Part shown: piece after piece, positions 26,304 through 37,119 of the stretch
How the letters are laid out: each line of letters begins with the position of its first letter
Numbering within the stretch: the stretch's first letter is position 1
Assembly (NCBI GenBank): GCA_023213395.1
Contig: CM041465.1
Location: 213,039,741-213,103,740 of the forward strand
DNA: 64,000 nucleotides
Source: Cycas panzhihuaensis
Taxonomy: Eukaryota > Cycadophyta
Direction of reading: 5' to 3'
Notes under the pieces: generated by a model
Told to the model about the DNA's origin: nothing
Seen by the model: the letters and a program-made list of their open reading frames with translations, nothing else
Database searches by the model: none
Translations under genes and position numbers: made by a program

Positions 26304-27187
26304 TGTTGGGTGTAATACATGTTGGATATGTTGAACACTTTACAAGTGTTACATATGTATAAAGAGGTTAAAATTTTGGTCTTACTTTAGCATAATTTTC
26401 CCCTCTAACTCCCTGCGAGGGGATCTAAGGGAGGTGGTAGCCTCCTTTGATGGGGTTGGGGGGGGGGGGGACGCATGATGTCTCCCCTCCCCCTCTCCCC
26501 CTCTACAAGTAGGGGTTTAGGAGTGGTAGGCCTCAAAGTAAATTTTAGAGTTCAAATAGAAAAGAGAATTATAGTCATTCATCATAAAGACCCTAGATCT
26601 AATGGTTAAGATCTTGTACCTACTTATGACATTTTTTATATAACCAAAATTGGGTAATTCTTTGTACAGTGTACAAAGTGGATGAGTTAATGATGTGAGT
26701 TAGGGTTTCATCTATGTAATTCTTTAGCTTTTACTCGGATTAATAAAAGGTCTATGCTTAGATCTAAATCTCCTACTGCTCGTTATTATGTACTTGATTT
26801 ATTTATGTCATTTATTCTTTATATGGTTAAAAATTCTATTAATATCGCTTTCATGATTGCATTTTACTCTTCAATACCTAATTACATGTTTATCCCCATT
26901 TACACTCTCTCTAGATTATTTTGTATTTTATATTTTAGCTATCTTTGAGTTATGTTGCATATAAAAATGTGTGCCAACCTATAATAAGTTAATCATTGAG
27001 GGTTCTCACACATGTGGTGAATTGTACTTTAAGTATGTGCATCATCTTCTTTTTAATTTAAAGTTTAGCCATTTTTCTATTTTATTTTGTCAACATATAT
27101 ATGCTTCATCATTCTTATACCTTATTATTTATTCATTCAGTTACCTAATTTCATCTATTATTATCATATTTAACTTATATTCTAACA
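26304..27187 (+). repeat. 3' LTR of the non-coding element (about 884 bp)
   Basis: Starts TGTTGGGTGTAATAC after a clear PPT and ends ATTCTAACA. Contains a G-run followed by C-rich sequence at 26456-26512 that the 5' copy lacks. Confidence 0.7.
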
Positions 27188-27593
27188 TTGGTTGAGCCCA
27201 TGGTATATCCTTATATTACTACTCAAGCATGAACTAGATTTATCTTACATCTAATAGGAACTACTAGGTGGTAATGAGAACTATTACATCAAGTGGGGGC
27301 ATATTATTCCCTTGTATTAGTACTCAACCATTAACTTTATCCCTAAAAATATGTTATAAATTGAATTCATATTTGTATATGTAATTCTCAAACCTAAGGA
27401 CATGGAGACGTAGAAGCACAAAAACATAGAATAAACTCACACATAAAACTCCCTCAAGGATGTATATATATACTAAATAGAAACCCCTTGCTTATTTTAA
27501 ACCCATAAAATAATGTCTACATAATGATAATATTATGCAAGAATGAATGTACCATAAGTAAAATAAATGTGCTATACTAGAAGTAAGACCAAT
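27188..27593. other. Unassigned sequence left of a gypsy PBS
   Basis: AT-rich, no domain seen. By position it would be the leader of a minus-strand gypsy element whose PBS and LTR follow. Confidence 0.4.
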
Positions 27594-27607
27594 TTGCTTT
27601 GATATCA
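27594..27607 (-). other. Primer-binding site of a minus-strand gypsy element
   Basis: The minus strand reads TGATATCAAAGCAA, a one-base variant of the initiator-Met complement, next to the LTR. Confidence 0.55.
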
Positions 27608-27770
27608 CTATAATGAGCTTTGACACTGATGTTGAGAGTCTAAAATAAAATTAGATTTCAAATAAAAAATAAATGGTTGTAAATAGATATCTCGACTTAA
27701 TTTATTTTTATAGGCACCCATTGATTACTTAAATGAAGTTAACTTAAATAAGTTTTATAGGTGCATTACA
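27608..27770 (-). repeat. Gypsy-1-type LTR (about 163 bp)
   Basis: Aligns with 6545-6685 and ends gtgcattaca like the other. As the 5' LTR of a minus-strand element it could be the missing 5' LTR of gypsy-1 or a separate copy. Copia C inserted 9 bases beyond its end. Confidence 0.5.
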
Positions 27771-27779
27771 AATTAACAT

Positions 27780-28120
27780 TATTAATGTGGCAGTTAATTA
27801 TTAAGCCAGTTGTTAATATTAATGTGGTGGTTTAATTAATGTAAGAATAAAAAAAGTATGAGTTATGCAGAGAGTTGCAACCCTTAAAGGTCAACACCTC
27901 TTGAGGGATTATAAATATCCTAGAGCCCTTATATATTCATATAAATCAAATGTTGATCCATGTTATTGATAGATCTTATGGTGGGTTTTTTCCTAATAGG
28001 GTTTCCCATATATATCTTATATACCATGCAACTATTCTGTGTTTATCTTATTTAGTTGTTATATATGGTAAAAGATTCTATGAGTGTAAACATATATGAG
28101 TTCATTCATATTTCTTTACA
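27780..28120 (+). repeat. 5' LTR of copia C (341 bp)
   Basis: Aligns throughout with 40596-40941. The start is decayed (tattaatgtgg against tgttaacatgg); the end tttctttaca precedes the PBS. Confidence 0.85.
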
Positions 28121-28134
28121 TGATATCAAAATTG
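28121..28134 (+). other. Primer-binding site of copia C (decayed)
   Basis: TGATATCAAAATTG, an initiator-Met type site with three or so changes. Confidence 0.6.
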
Positions 28135-29599
28135 TAGGGTCCTATACAATTAAGGCTAGAGTTGGATAGAGTGATGAGATTATAGGTTACTAGGTGATAC
28201 CATCAAAACCCAAGATTTCTTAAGGACTTATCTTCTCCAACAACTTGTAAGAATAGGCACAATATTCAATGGTGGTTGAAGAGGTGAAATTCACTTATCA
28301 ACAAGATTAAGGCACTATTAGGGTTAAAATTTAGACCTGCAATCCATTTTTATGAATTGAGTTAGCTTGTTGGGGGTCATCCAAAGCTAGTTGGTGAATT
28401 GGATACTGGCTAAGCCTAGTAGAGCATGTTCTAATAGAGATTTAATAGTATTGAGGGATGTTATATATCATACAAGTAGGCTTGCTATATTTTTATTGAA
28501 GTTCTACTATAATTTGCAATAAAAATCAACTTTGTACACCAAATTAGTCAGAGTTCCTTACTTGAGAGAAAAATTATATCCCATTGAAGAGGTTTACTAT
28601 CCTTAAGAAGGGTGTTAGGTAATAATAAATGCTATTATATTGTTCAAAGCATATGGTTATATGTTGGGTATGGCCAACTTTGTATGATCTTATAACCCCT
28701 AATTCCTCTTCTATTGGGTGTGATAACCACCTAAGATCAAACAAGGAGGTACTTATATGGTTGTTAGACTGTACATGATCCATTTTACTAGTTGTAGGTG
28801 TGAGTTATAACTATAAGGGCTCAAGAGGACCTACACAGGTCATATTCCCTCTTACAGTTATCGCAACTCTTTGTTCATGTCATTTAAAGTTTAGAGATAA
28901 ATTATGGATGATGTTTGGCATATATTTTATATGTTTAACCTTTTTCGACCATCACATTGTATTAATCCTTAATTAAAAACATGCGCATTTAGTAAAAAGG
29001 TATGCGATCTTTTTGGATAACTGCGACTTTAGGAATATGCCTTTTGGTATATTTTATATAAAGTGGATTTTATAAAACTTTGAAAGACCATTAAAATATT
29101 GCTTAGTATATATATTAAGTATTATGAGAAATTTTAAGATCATTTTAGAGCTAGTTTTTATTGAAATCTGACTTGGAGGACTGTACAACCACTAATGTAT
29201 GATAATCTCTTCTTGGTAAAGAATATTCCAAGGTCTTTTGAGTCTAATTTTTTAGCCTTTTTTAGCATTTGGATAATGATATTGAAGCTAGTTACTTTGG
29301 GGTTGACTATTGGTAGGCAGTTTTAGCTTACATAACCATATGTTTGTGTACCCTAATAGACATTCTTAAGAAGGTGTTGAATATAGTGAAGTGGGTGTTG
29401 TTTAGAAGACTACATATCTAGTAGTCTAGTGATATTAACTCATTTTTTAAACTTATTTCTTGAGAATGGATTTCTTGATGCCTAATGTTATCTTTAATAG
29501 CAATAACTTTAGTAAGTGTAAGGCTATCATGGAGTTAATATTGGTAGTGAATCAACTCTAGGTAATGACTAAGACAAAAGTAGATGCAATGTTTCTTAA
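28135..29599 (+). other. Leader and gag start of copia C, unresolved
   Basis: Decayed sequence before the recognisable gag. Gag may begin near 29450-29600, where words of a copia Gag N-terminus are suggested but not clear. Confidence 0.4.
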
Positions 29600-30300
29600 T
29601 CATAAAGAACATGTTTAACTTCAAGAGAAGTAATTCATGGTAGTCAGATTGTTAAAACTATCATTGGTGCCAAACTAAAAGGCATTGGTTTATAAACTTG
29701 ATCAACTAGATGAAATCTGGGTAAAGTTTTATGAAACTTTTAAGAATAATAAGATGAATAAACATCTAGCCTTGATGTTGGAGCTTCTCAATTCTACAGC
29801 AGAAGATGAGACTAATATAAACCCTTACCTAAATAAAGTTACTGACTTAAAGAATAAGTTAGATGAGTTAAAATCAAATTTAATTGATGATACATTATTG
29901 TTTATGATAATCATATCAAAATTATTAGTTGTATTTGACACTTTTAGACCACCTATGGTAGAGATCAGGTGATGGAGGATGAGATATTTGATGGTATAAA
30001 GAATCTTATTCTAGCAGAGAATGCCAAGTTAAGATATCATGGGATGCTTAGAGGTTCTAAATCAAGTTAGGCCTTAGTCATGAAGATGTAGAGAAGGGAG
30101 ACAATTAAGGAGAAGAATTTCACATAAAAGTTTAGGGAAGAATCTCAAGAGAAGAAGAAATTCATAGGAAAATGTAACTATTATAAGAAGGAAGGCCACA
30201 AAAAAATGAATTATTGGTTCAAAAGACTGGATAAACACAAAGCTAGCCAAGATGATAAAGGGAATAATATAACAATACATTATGTCATAGTGTTAGTTGA
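29600..30300 (+). pseudogene. Copia C gag (UBN2 type) with decayed zinc knuckle
   Basis: The frame at 29685-29972 (95 codons) reads LDQLDEIWVKFYETF, then LMLELLNSTAEDETNINPYL, then DDTLLFMIIISKL, the helical copia Gag (UBN2) pattern. Downstream at about 30172-30215 a zinc knuckle reads CNYYKKEGHKKMNYWF; the second and fourth ligands, expected Cys, are both Tyr, as a G-to-A change (C-to-T on the other strand) would give. Basic residues surround it. It would have packaged element RNA into particles. Confidence 0.72.
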
Positions 30301-31186
30301 GTCAAGTCAAAGAGACTATTGAATATTGGACTCTGGAATGTACAAATACATCTCTTTCCAAAAGTAAAACTTTAATGCATGGAGTACATATCATAATGGT
30401 ACTGAGATTATCCTTAGATATTCTTATATATTATCAGTTAAAGGTGTTGTTGATGTATCCTTGGTAAGTGATAAGTTTAAAGGGGCCTATTATATACCCA
30501 AGATGTAGTTAAATTTACTTTCAGCCTAAGAAATTTATAAATAAAGAATTAAGATCAAGCTTTATAGAGATAAATGTTTTATTAAGGATCTTAAACAAAA
30601 TTTCTCTATCATTGCTATTAGAAAAGCAAGAGATAAATTTTAGGTATTTAAAAAGTTTCATTCCCAAAAGAAATCCTATGCTTTTATTAGTAACATAGAT
30701 GATGTGAGTAAGATGTGGCATGATTACCTTGGTCACCTTAATTATAAAAGCATCGCACTATTGAAAAGGTTAAAAATAGTATAAGAATTATCATCTATTT
30801 TATATTTACATGGTGTTTATATAGGATGTATATTTGGTAAGCATCATTACTATCCTTTTGCTCAGGATAATGCCTAGAGTGTCAAGGAGAAGCTTAAACC
30901 AGTACATATAAATATGATGAGGCCACTCTTAAACCCTTCAATATCAAGAGCTCGATATACTTTGGTGTTTATAGATAACTATACCATGAAGTCTTAGGTG
31001 TATTTCCTAAAAAATAATTCATAAGTATTTGACCACTTTCCTAATTAGGAAGTAAATGTTGAAAATAAAAGTGATAAAAAGATTTAAATATCAATGAGTG
31101 ATAATAACAAGGAATACAACAATCATACATTTAATTAGTTCTATTAGGTTAATAGTATAAAATAAGAGTTTACTATCCCATATACC
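30301..31186 (+). pseudogene. Copia C protease, GAG-pre-integrase and integrase start
   Basis: The protease box at 30321-30345 reads ILDSGMYKYISF, preceded by a TGA where Trp is usual. The GAG-pre-integrase motif WHDYLGHLNYKS is at 30717-30752, keeping the His of the zinc-binding region. The integrase core near 30945-31030 reads SISRARYTLVFIDNYTMKS, then a TAG (30995-30997) where Trp is expected, then VYFLKNNS. The frame EFTIPYT ends exactly at the gypsy B insertion (31186) and resumes at 38358. Confidence 0.78.
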
Positions 31187-32424
31187 TAATCTAAATCTTG
31201 AATAGGAAAGTGAAGACTTTAACCAATTGAAATAAAATCCAAAATAATTTACATTATTATTACATAGAATTGAAAATATTTAGAATTTTCTTATAAAACT
31301 CCTTTTGTTTGTGCTCTATTGAGCATGCAAGGGACTGCTACAGCATTTTGAGAGAGAGAAACTGAGTGTTGGGTGCTCCTTGGGCTGTTACTCGTTCTTT
31401 GGAACCTCCATTTTTGAAGTCTACAAAACATTTTTGGTCATTTATTACCAAAAACCCCTTTTTGGTGAAGAAAAACTGGCTAGCATCTCTTTCTAGGACT
31501 CATATCGCATCTTCTCCACTCAGCTGTAACTACGATCTTCCGGGCTCCTTCACGATCCCCGCAATAGGTTTATTCTGCTGCGTTTCTATCTTCTTCTCTC
31601 TCAACGTATATTTTCAGTCTTTGGAGCCATTCTCTTTCTGGAAAATGATTTCTTGAAGCTCTCCCTGAATCTTACTCTATATTATGTCTAGGGCTGTGAC
31701 GTCCTCCTTTTCCTATCGAAAATCTCTGTCCAAATCCCCTTTGTTCCTCTCTAGAATTTCGCTTAAAAGCGTTTTCATTTGCAAGAGATATTTCTATTTT
31801 TCTGTTTTTTAACGGATTTCAAAATGACTTATGAAATCTTAGAAAAATACTTCTAATTTGGAGTTTTTCCTCTTCAAATGTGTAGAGGACACGTGTGCGT
31901 ACTCTCTTCTCAAATTTCATGTGAAACGAGTTTCGTTTGTGCTACTAAAATTATTTCTGTTTTTGTTGTTTTTCCATTTTTTGACTTTTAGGTAGCGATT
32001 CAGTAGCGATTAGCCATTCTTGTAGTTGTCGTAGCAATTGATATAGTTGATGCACCTGTAGTAGTAGTTGCTACAGTTGTAATAGCAGTTGATGCAGTTG
32101 TAGTAGCACCTACGTAGTAGTCGTAGTACCTGCATAGCACCTACGTAGCAGTTGTAGCACCTGCGTAGCACCTTGGTAGTAGTTGTAGCACCTTGCGTAG
32201 CACCTTGGTAGTAGTTGTAGTACCTTGGTAGCAATTGTAGTACCTTGGTAGCACCTATTTACACTAGTAGAAATATATTTTTTACATTTTTTGAGTCTTT
32301 TAAAGGTATATTTCTACTAAATGAAGACCATTAAGCCTTTTTAAGGTAATTTTCTACTACATAAAGACCATTTACATGAAAAATAAAGTATTTTAAGAGT
32401 ATTTAAAGATCCGAAAATGGATCA
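31187..32424 (-). repeat. 3' LTR of gypsy B (1238 bp)
   Basis: Aligns with 37120-38352. Open frames inside it on the plus strand are not genes: the LTR is non-coding and the copies do not conserve them. It contains a GTAGCACCTTG-type tandem array at 31990-32262. Confidence 0.9.
31990..32262. repeat. GTAG-rich tandem array in gypsy B 3' LTR
   Basis: Imperfect units such as gtagcaccttggtagtagtt and gtagttgatgcagttg, roughly 12-24 bases each, repeated over about 270 bases. Confidence 0.8.
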
Positions 32425-32444
32425 TAACTCCCATTTTTTAGGAG
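32425..32444 (-). other. Polypurine tract of gypsy B
   Basis: The minus strand reads CTCCTAAAAAATGGGAGTTA, ending at the LTR border. Purine-rich but interrupted. Confidence 0.55.
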
Positions 32445-32479
32445 TTCATGGCCTCATGAACTTTATAGTTGAAGATGAG

Positions 32480-32800
32480 GGAATTTGATTTTTCCTATCT
32501 CCCTATTGTACCATTTTGCTTTACTAGGTACTTGTCCTTTCTCTGTAATTCTAAAGGTCTCGATTATGCCTCTTCGAGTCTTGGTCTACTTCCTTTGAAG
32601 AATGCAATCATTTTGCATTGGTTCCTCTTTCTCTATTCGCAACTCCTTTGGATTTGGTAAAAGTGGAACCCCATCTTTATTTTCATCCAACATGGATGGC
32701 TCGAACATCTTCAGATTCTCAGCATTCACTATGGAATACATCTTCATGAATTCTGGAAGTTTAAGCTGGAAAGCATTTTTTCTAATTTTCTTCAAGATTG
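32480..32800 (-). pseudogene. Gypsy B integrase C-terminus and chromodomain remnant
   Basis: The minus-strand frame at 32795-32586 reads NAFQLKLPEF, then YSIVNAENLKMFEP, the conserved end of a gypsy integrase. After a TAG the shifted frame reads RPLELQRKDKYLVK, then QNG, close to the chromodomain signature Y-L-V-K-W-K-G. The aromatic Trp is lost. A chromodomain at this place defines chromoviruses and would direct integration to heterochromatin. Confidence 0.65.
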
Positions 32801-32839
32801 TAAAAGGACCATATCGTAAAGGCTTTAGCTTTTTGCCTT

Positions 32840-33720
32840 CACCTTACAATCTTTTCTTACTGAGGTGTAACCAAACTCTATCTCCTTCCTTAAAGGAATG
32901 TCTAGTTCTATGCACATCATACTGCTGCTTGTATCTCTATTGAGATTTTTGAAGCTGCTCTTCAACTTGTTGATGGATTTTTCTTATTCTTTCTAAGAAT
33001 CTTTGTGCCTTTTCATCTCCTTCTTCTTCCTTTCTATTTCCTGCAGAAAGTTGAGTAGAGAATTCTAAATCGAAAGGGCTTGCAGGCAGAAATCCCAAAC
33101 ATACCTCAAAGGGTGATTTCTGGGTTGAGCTATGGATAGCTCTATTGAATGTAAATTGTAAGTATGGGGGACTTTCATCCCAAGTCTTAGGATGCTTGGC
33201 ATTGTATCCTCGTAACAACTATACCAATGTCCTGTTGACAACTTCAGTCTGGCTGTTTGTTTTAGGATGAAAAGTTGTGCTCATCTTTAGCTTCATATCC
33301 ATCATTCCCCAAAGTGTTTACCAAAAATGACTCAAAAATCTACTGTCTTGATCAGAAATGATTGAGTTGGGAAGTCCAAAATACTTCCAAACATGCTGGA
33401 AAAATAATCCAGCTATGTCTTCTCCTGTATATGTCTTCCTACAGGGAATCAACATCACCATTTTACTGAACTGATCAACAACTACAAATAAATAATCCAT
33501 ACCATTTTTGGTTTGTGGTAGTCCTCCCAAGAAATCCATGGAGATACTTTCCCATGGTCATGATGGAACAAGAAGTAGAATGTACAATCTAAACTTCCTA
33601 TTGACTGGCTTTGATGTGCTACATAATGTACACCCTCGTACTATTGTAGTCACATCTTGTTGCATATTTGGCCAATACATATATCGCTATAAGTTTAGCA
33701 ATGTCTTTCATACTCTAAAG
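32840..33720 (-). pseudogene. Gypsy B integrase core
   Basis: The frame at 33539-33318 reads [20 protein letters not shown], then DQFSKM, then [15 protein letters not shown]. The first and second catalytic Asp of the D,D-35-E triad are visible (MDF and SDQD). The frame at 33218-32937 reads TWDESPPYLQFTFNRAIHSS, then SPFEVCLGFLPASP, the usual end of the core. A stop-containing gap separates the two frames (33219-33317). Confidence 0.82.
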
Positions 33721-34706
33721 TGTTCTTTAACTTGAGAGGTGTGAGCTTCTCTTATCCACTTCATTCGGTCTGCATGCTTTGGAATGTAAAGCTTGTCTTG
33801 CTTGCAAAGAAGTCTATCTTTCAGCTGGAAATTAGCAACTATTTTTCCTTGCTATAGCTACCTAAAGATAGGCTTGAATGCCTCATCTTTCAAATACAAA
33901 TAAGCATATTCATCATGGTAGAAAGGTTGAAATTGCATAGCTACTAACAAACTGGAAATACTTTGTTGTTGAGGAGGTTTGGATAGCAAGTCTGCAATCT
34001 TATTTGTCGTTCCTTTTTTGTATTTAACCATGATGTGAAACTACTGTAAATAGGACATCCACTTCATGTGCCTAGCCTGCTTCAACTTGGAATGAGTCTA
34101 CAAAAATTGCAAAGGCTTGTGGTCAATGTGGATGATCACTTCTTTTCCCAACAAGTAGGGTCTCCAATGCTTCACTGCTTGGTGTAATGTATAGAGCTCC
34201 TTATCATAAGTTGGGTAGTTTATGATAGCTCCATTGAATGTCTCTTAATGGTATGCTATCAGTTTTCCTTCTTGCTTCAATACTGCTCCCATGGCATAAC
34301 CTGAAGTATCAGTCTCTAATTCAAATGGCTTCTGCAGCAAGGGCAAAGCTAACACTGGTGCCTCACAAATTTTTTGCTTCAAAAGCCTGAAAGCTTTTTC
34401 TTGTTTATTCTCCCAATGAAACTTTGCATGTCCTCCTGTTAATGCATGAAGAGGTGCTATAATTTGAAAGAATCTGAAAATAAATTTTCTTAAATACTGA
34501 CATGTACTAATGAAACTTCTTACCTCTGTGGTTGTCTTGGGTGTGGGCCAATTGAGAATGACTTTACTCTTTGTTGGGTCAATCTTTAATTATCCCCCTC
34601 CAACCACGAAACCTAAGAAGATGAGAGATTACTTTCCAAGCTTGCACTTCTTCAAATTTAGTTTCAACTGCTGCTCTTGGAGAACCTTGAGTACTTGCTC
34701 AACATG
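33721..34706 (-). pseudogene. Gypsy B RT end and RNase H
   Basis: Minus-strand words QEKAFRLLKQKICEAPVLAL near 34410-34340, then ELETDTSGYAMGAVLKQEGK near 34320-34255, match the RT connection and RNase H start; the first RNase H acidic residue (T-D-T/A-S) is present. Later RNase H and the integrase zinc-binding part are present but broken by stops. Confidence 0.72.
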
Positions 34707-35141
34707 TTAGAGGTGATCCTCCCATGTTTGGCTAAAAATCAGAATATCATCTAGATAAACAATTACAAAGTCATCAATGAAGGGTCTTAATACCTTATTC
34801 ATCAACCTCATGAAGGTGGCAGGTGCATTGCACAGACTAAATGGCATCACCAACCATTCGAACAATCCTTGCTTCGATTTGAAGGCTATCTTCCAAGTAT
34901 CCTCCTCTTGGATTCGAACCTGATGGTAGCCTAATTTCAGGTCCATTTTGTTGAAATATCTTGCCGACTGTAGCTGGTCTAATAAGTCATCTATCTGTGG
35001 TAAGGGATGCCGATTCTTTATGGTGATCTTGTTTAAAGCCTTGTAGTCAATGCACATTTTCCATCCTCCATCTTTTTTTGGCACCAAAATAATAGGTGAT
35101 CCACATGGAGAATAACTCGGCTTAATCACACCTTGTTCCAA
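34707..35141 (-). pseudogene. Gypsy B reverse transcriptase palm and fingers
   Basis: A continuous 144-codon frame: GVIKPSYSPCGSPIILVPKK near residues 4-23, MCIDYKALNKITIK at 29-42, motif A MDLKLGYHQVRI at about 64-75, LFEWLVMPFSLCNAPATFMR near 92-111, and the catalytic YLDDIL near 129-134. All key residues of a Ty3/gypsy RT are kept. MPFSLCNAP differs from the usual MPFGLTNAP. The frame is intact locally but joins to stops on both sides, so no full polyprotein is possible. Confidence 0.88.
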
Positions 35142-35468
35142 GAGTTCTTGAACCTGCCTCTTAATCTCTTCATTCTCTAAAACTGAGTTTCAATAGAGAC
35201 TAAGATTTGGCAAAGGTGAATCAGCAACAAGCTAGATTTCATGTTTAATTGCCCTTTTAGGGGGCAGCCCTTTTGGCTCTTAGAATACGTCACTGTACCT
35301 ATTCCTTGGGTCTTCAATCTGCTGCACTTGCTTCCTATCTAGTGCCTGTATTGAGGACTCTGCTTGCTCGTTTTCCTCTACCTTTGGCTTTATCATCAGC
35401 AGCACAAACTTCCTATAAGCATTAATTAATCTTTTTGCTTGTTGGGAAGATATAAGAGAAATCTTCTT
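35142..35468 (-). other. Gypsy B protease-RT linker, decayed
   Basis: Lies between the protease and RT frames. It belongs to the same polyprotein by position but has stops; acidic and Lys-rich words only. Confidence 0.5.
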
Positions 35469-35813
35469 CTATGGCTTTGATGCATTGATCAGATATGATC
35501 TCCCGTCCTTGATGAGTCGAATCTTTCTTGGCCTCCTGTGATGAACTCCATCTCTATCATAGAGATATGGGCTACCAAACATAACTTGACATACATCCAA
35601 AGGGACTACTTCACATTCAACTTCATCAATGAATTTTTCAAATATTACAAATTTAAACTTACATTGGTGAGTAGCCTGCAACTCTGAATCTTTTTGCAAC
35701 CATCCAAGAGGATATGGTTTTGGATATACATGCATTTTTAATCCCAGTTTCTTTACCAATGCTTCTGAGATTATATTCTTTTGGCTTCCTCCATCAAAGA
35801 TGGCATCAACCAT
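35469..35813 (-). pseudogene. Gypsy B retropepsin-type protease
   Basis: A 114-codon frame: MVDAIFDGGSQKNIISEALV at residues 1-20 contains the active-site Asp in an unusual F-D-G-G-S form, then KKLGLKMHVYPKPYPLGW and VVPLDVCQVMFGSPYLYDRD near 72-91, the family's second conserved block. Typical of plant chromoviral proteases that have D-G-G-S rather than D-S-G-A. Confidence 0.8.
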
Positions 35814-35899
35814 GCTTTACTTCACTTGGATTCTTACCATGAAGAGCTCCTTTCTAATCTCTGGATCAACTTGCTAATCGTTACATCCAGACTCTGCAT

Positions 35900-36990
35900 T
35901 AGCCATGAGCATCAACTTCTCATTGGCTTCTTCAATGTCGCAAACATTTTCATCAGCTATAGAGTTAAGTAAAGTTTTACCTTTTGTTTTAACTTTACCT
36001 TTCCCCTTGTTATTGGGTCATTTCTCTGGGTGTGGGAACCAACAATCTTCTAGCTGTGACCTGCTCGCTTGCAATGAGTACAAGTGATTTTGATTTGGGT
36101 GGTATTATCTTGTTTCATCTTACCAAAACCCCTAATGGATTATTATCCAACTTTACCTGGAAACCTCATTCCTCAGGTAGGTTTATTGCTACCTTCTAGA
36201 GGTGCAAACCTTTTCCTTTTGACAAAAACCTTCTTGTTCCTCTTTTCTATGGCAATCACCTTCTTGCTAGCTTCCTCGAGCGATTTAACTTCAAACAGTT
36301 GAAGTTCTTGTTGAATATGCTAGTGCAGTCCTCTAATATATTCCAGTATCATGTCTTTACCCAGTAAAGAGATGCCTAACACAACAACTTGCTTTTGAAA
36401 TTCTATTATGTAATCTTGGATATTTTGGCCTCTTTTCTGTCAGTAATATTGTTATTTAATCGTCTGTTACTCTTCATATCCAATAGGATAGAATTGCTTC
36501 TTTATGAGGATTTTAAATTACTGCCAGGTAGTTTCATTTATATTATGGGTTTTAAGGTATACATTCCACCAAACTAATGCATGCTTAGATAATTTTAACC
36601 TAGCAAAAGTAATTTACTGCTGGTTTTTATACCCATAAATGGAGAAATAAGTTTCTAGTTGGTCCAACCAACCATCTAATTTTTCGGCATCCAATGTTCC
36701 ATCATAGATGGGCAATTCAAGTTTTGCCTCTACCTTGAATGGATGTCTAAACACTGCCAGATTATCATCTTTTTCATCTTCTTCTTGGTCTTCTACGAGC
36801 TCTTCATTCATATCTTCTTTCATTAGTTCGTCTTCTTCCTTCTTTACGCCTTTGGCTGTTGAAGAAGAAGTTGTAACTAGTTGCACCACAACCTTTCCTC
36901 CATCTTCTGCTCTGGATCATCCATCTTCCTTCATTATCTTCTTTCTTTCTCTAGAGGTTCGGTTAGAGGTTCACCTGTTAACAGATATTG
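35900..36990 (-). pseudogene. Gypsy B gag with zinc knuckle
   Basis: The frame at 36889-36614 has an acidic, low-complexity N-terminus (KEEDELMKEDMNEELVEDQE), then KVEAKLELPIYDGTLDAEKL, then GWLDQLETYFSI, the conserved start of a chromoviral Gag. Near 36085-36045 the minus strand reads CTHCKRAGHS followed by a stop, then EDC in a shifted frame, a C-x2-C-x4-H-x4-C knuckle broken by one indel. The middle of gag is fragmented. Confidence 0.75.
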
Positions 36991-37100
36991 ATATCTAGTT
37001 TTCATAAAAACTTCCATAATGAAAGCAAGAGGGTTTTTTTCCTTTTCTTTTCTTTCTTTTGCTTTAAAATCCCTAAGTTCCCAAGGGTTTCAAGAAAACT

Positions 37101-37113
37101 AGCTTTGATACCA
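37101..37113 (-). other. Primer-binding site of gypsy B
   Basis: The minus strand reads TGGTATCAAAGCT, 6 bases inside the LTR border. Confidence 0.75.
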
Positions 37114-37119
37114 AAATAT

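Larger units (their letters stand above)
22740..27187 (+). mobile_element. Large non-coding LTR element (LARD-like)
   Basis: A 5' LTR part (about 22740-23159), PBS-like sites at 23161 and 23195, a roughly 3.1-kb interior without any recognisable gag or pol, a PPT (26292-26303) and a long 3' LTR (26304-27187). The two LTRs align well over their last 330 bases (22848-23159 against 26876-27187). The first half of the 5' LTR is divergent or truncated, so the left border is approximate. A large retrotransposon derivative that depends on other elements is the simplest reading; its superfamily cannot be told. Confidence 0.6.

Noticed and set aside
26456-26512. G-run followed by C-rich sequence as a functional quadruplex or regulatory element
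   Set aside because: A single mononucleotide run in a decayed LTR; more likely slippage, and its length may be inaccurate.
31366-31656. 96-codon plus-strand open frame
   Set aside because: It lies in the gypsy B LTR, is not kept as an open frame of equal length in the other LTR, and has no domain features.
36708-36998. 96-codon plus-strand Ser-rich frame
   Set aside because: It is the complement of the acidic Glu/Asp-rich N-terminus of gypsy B gag.
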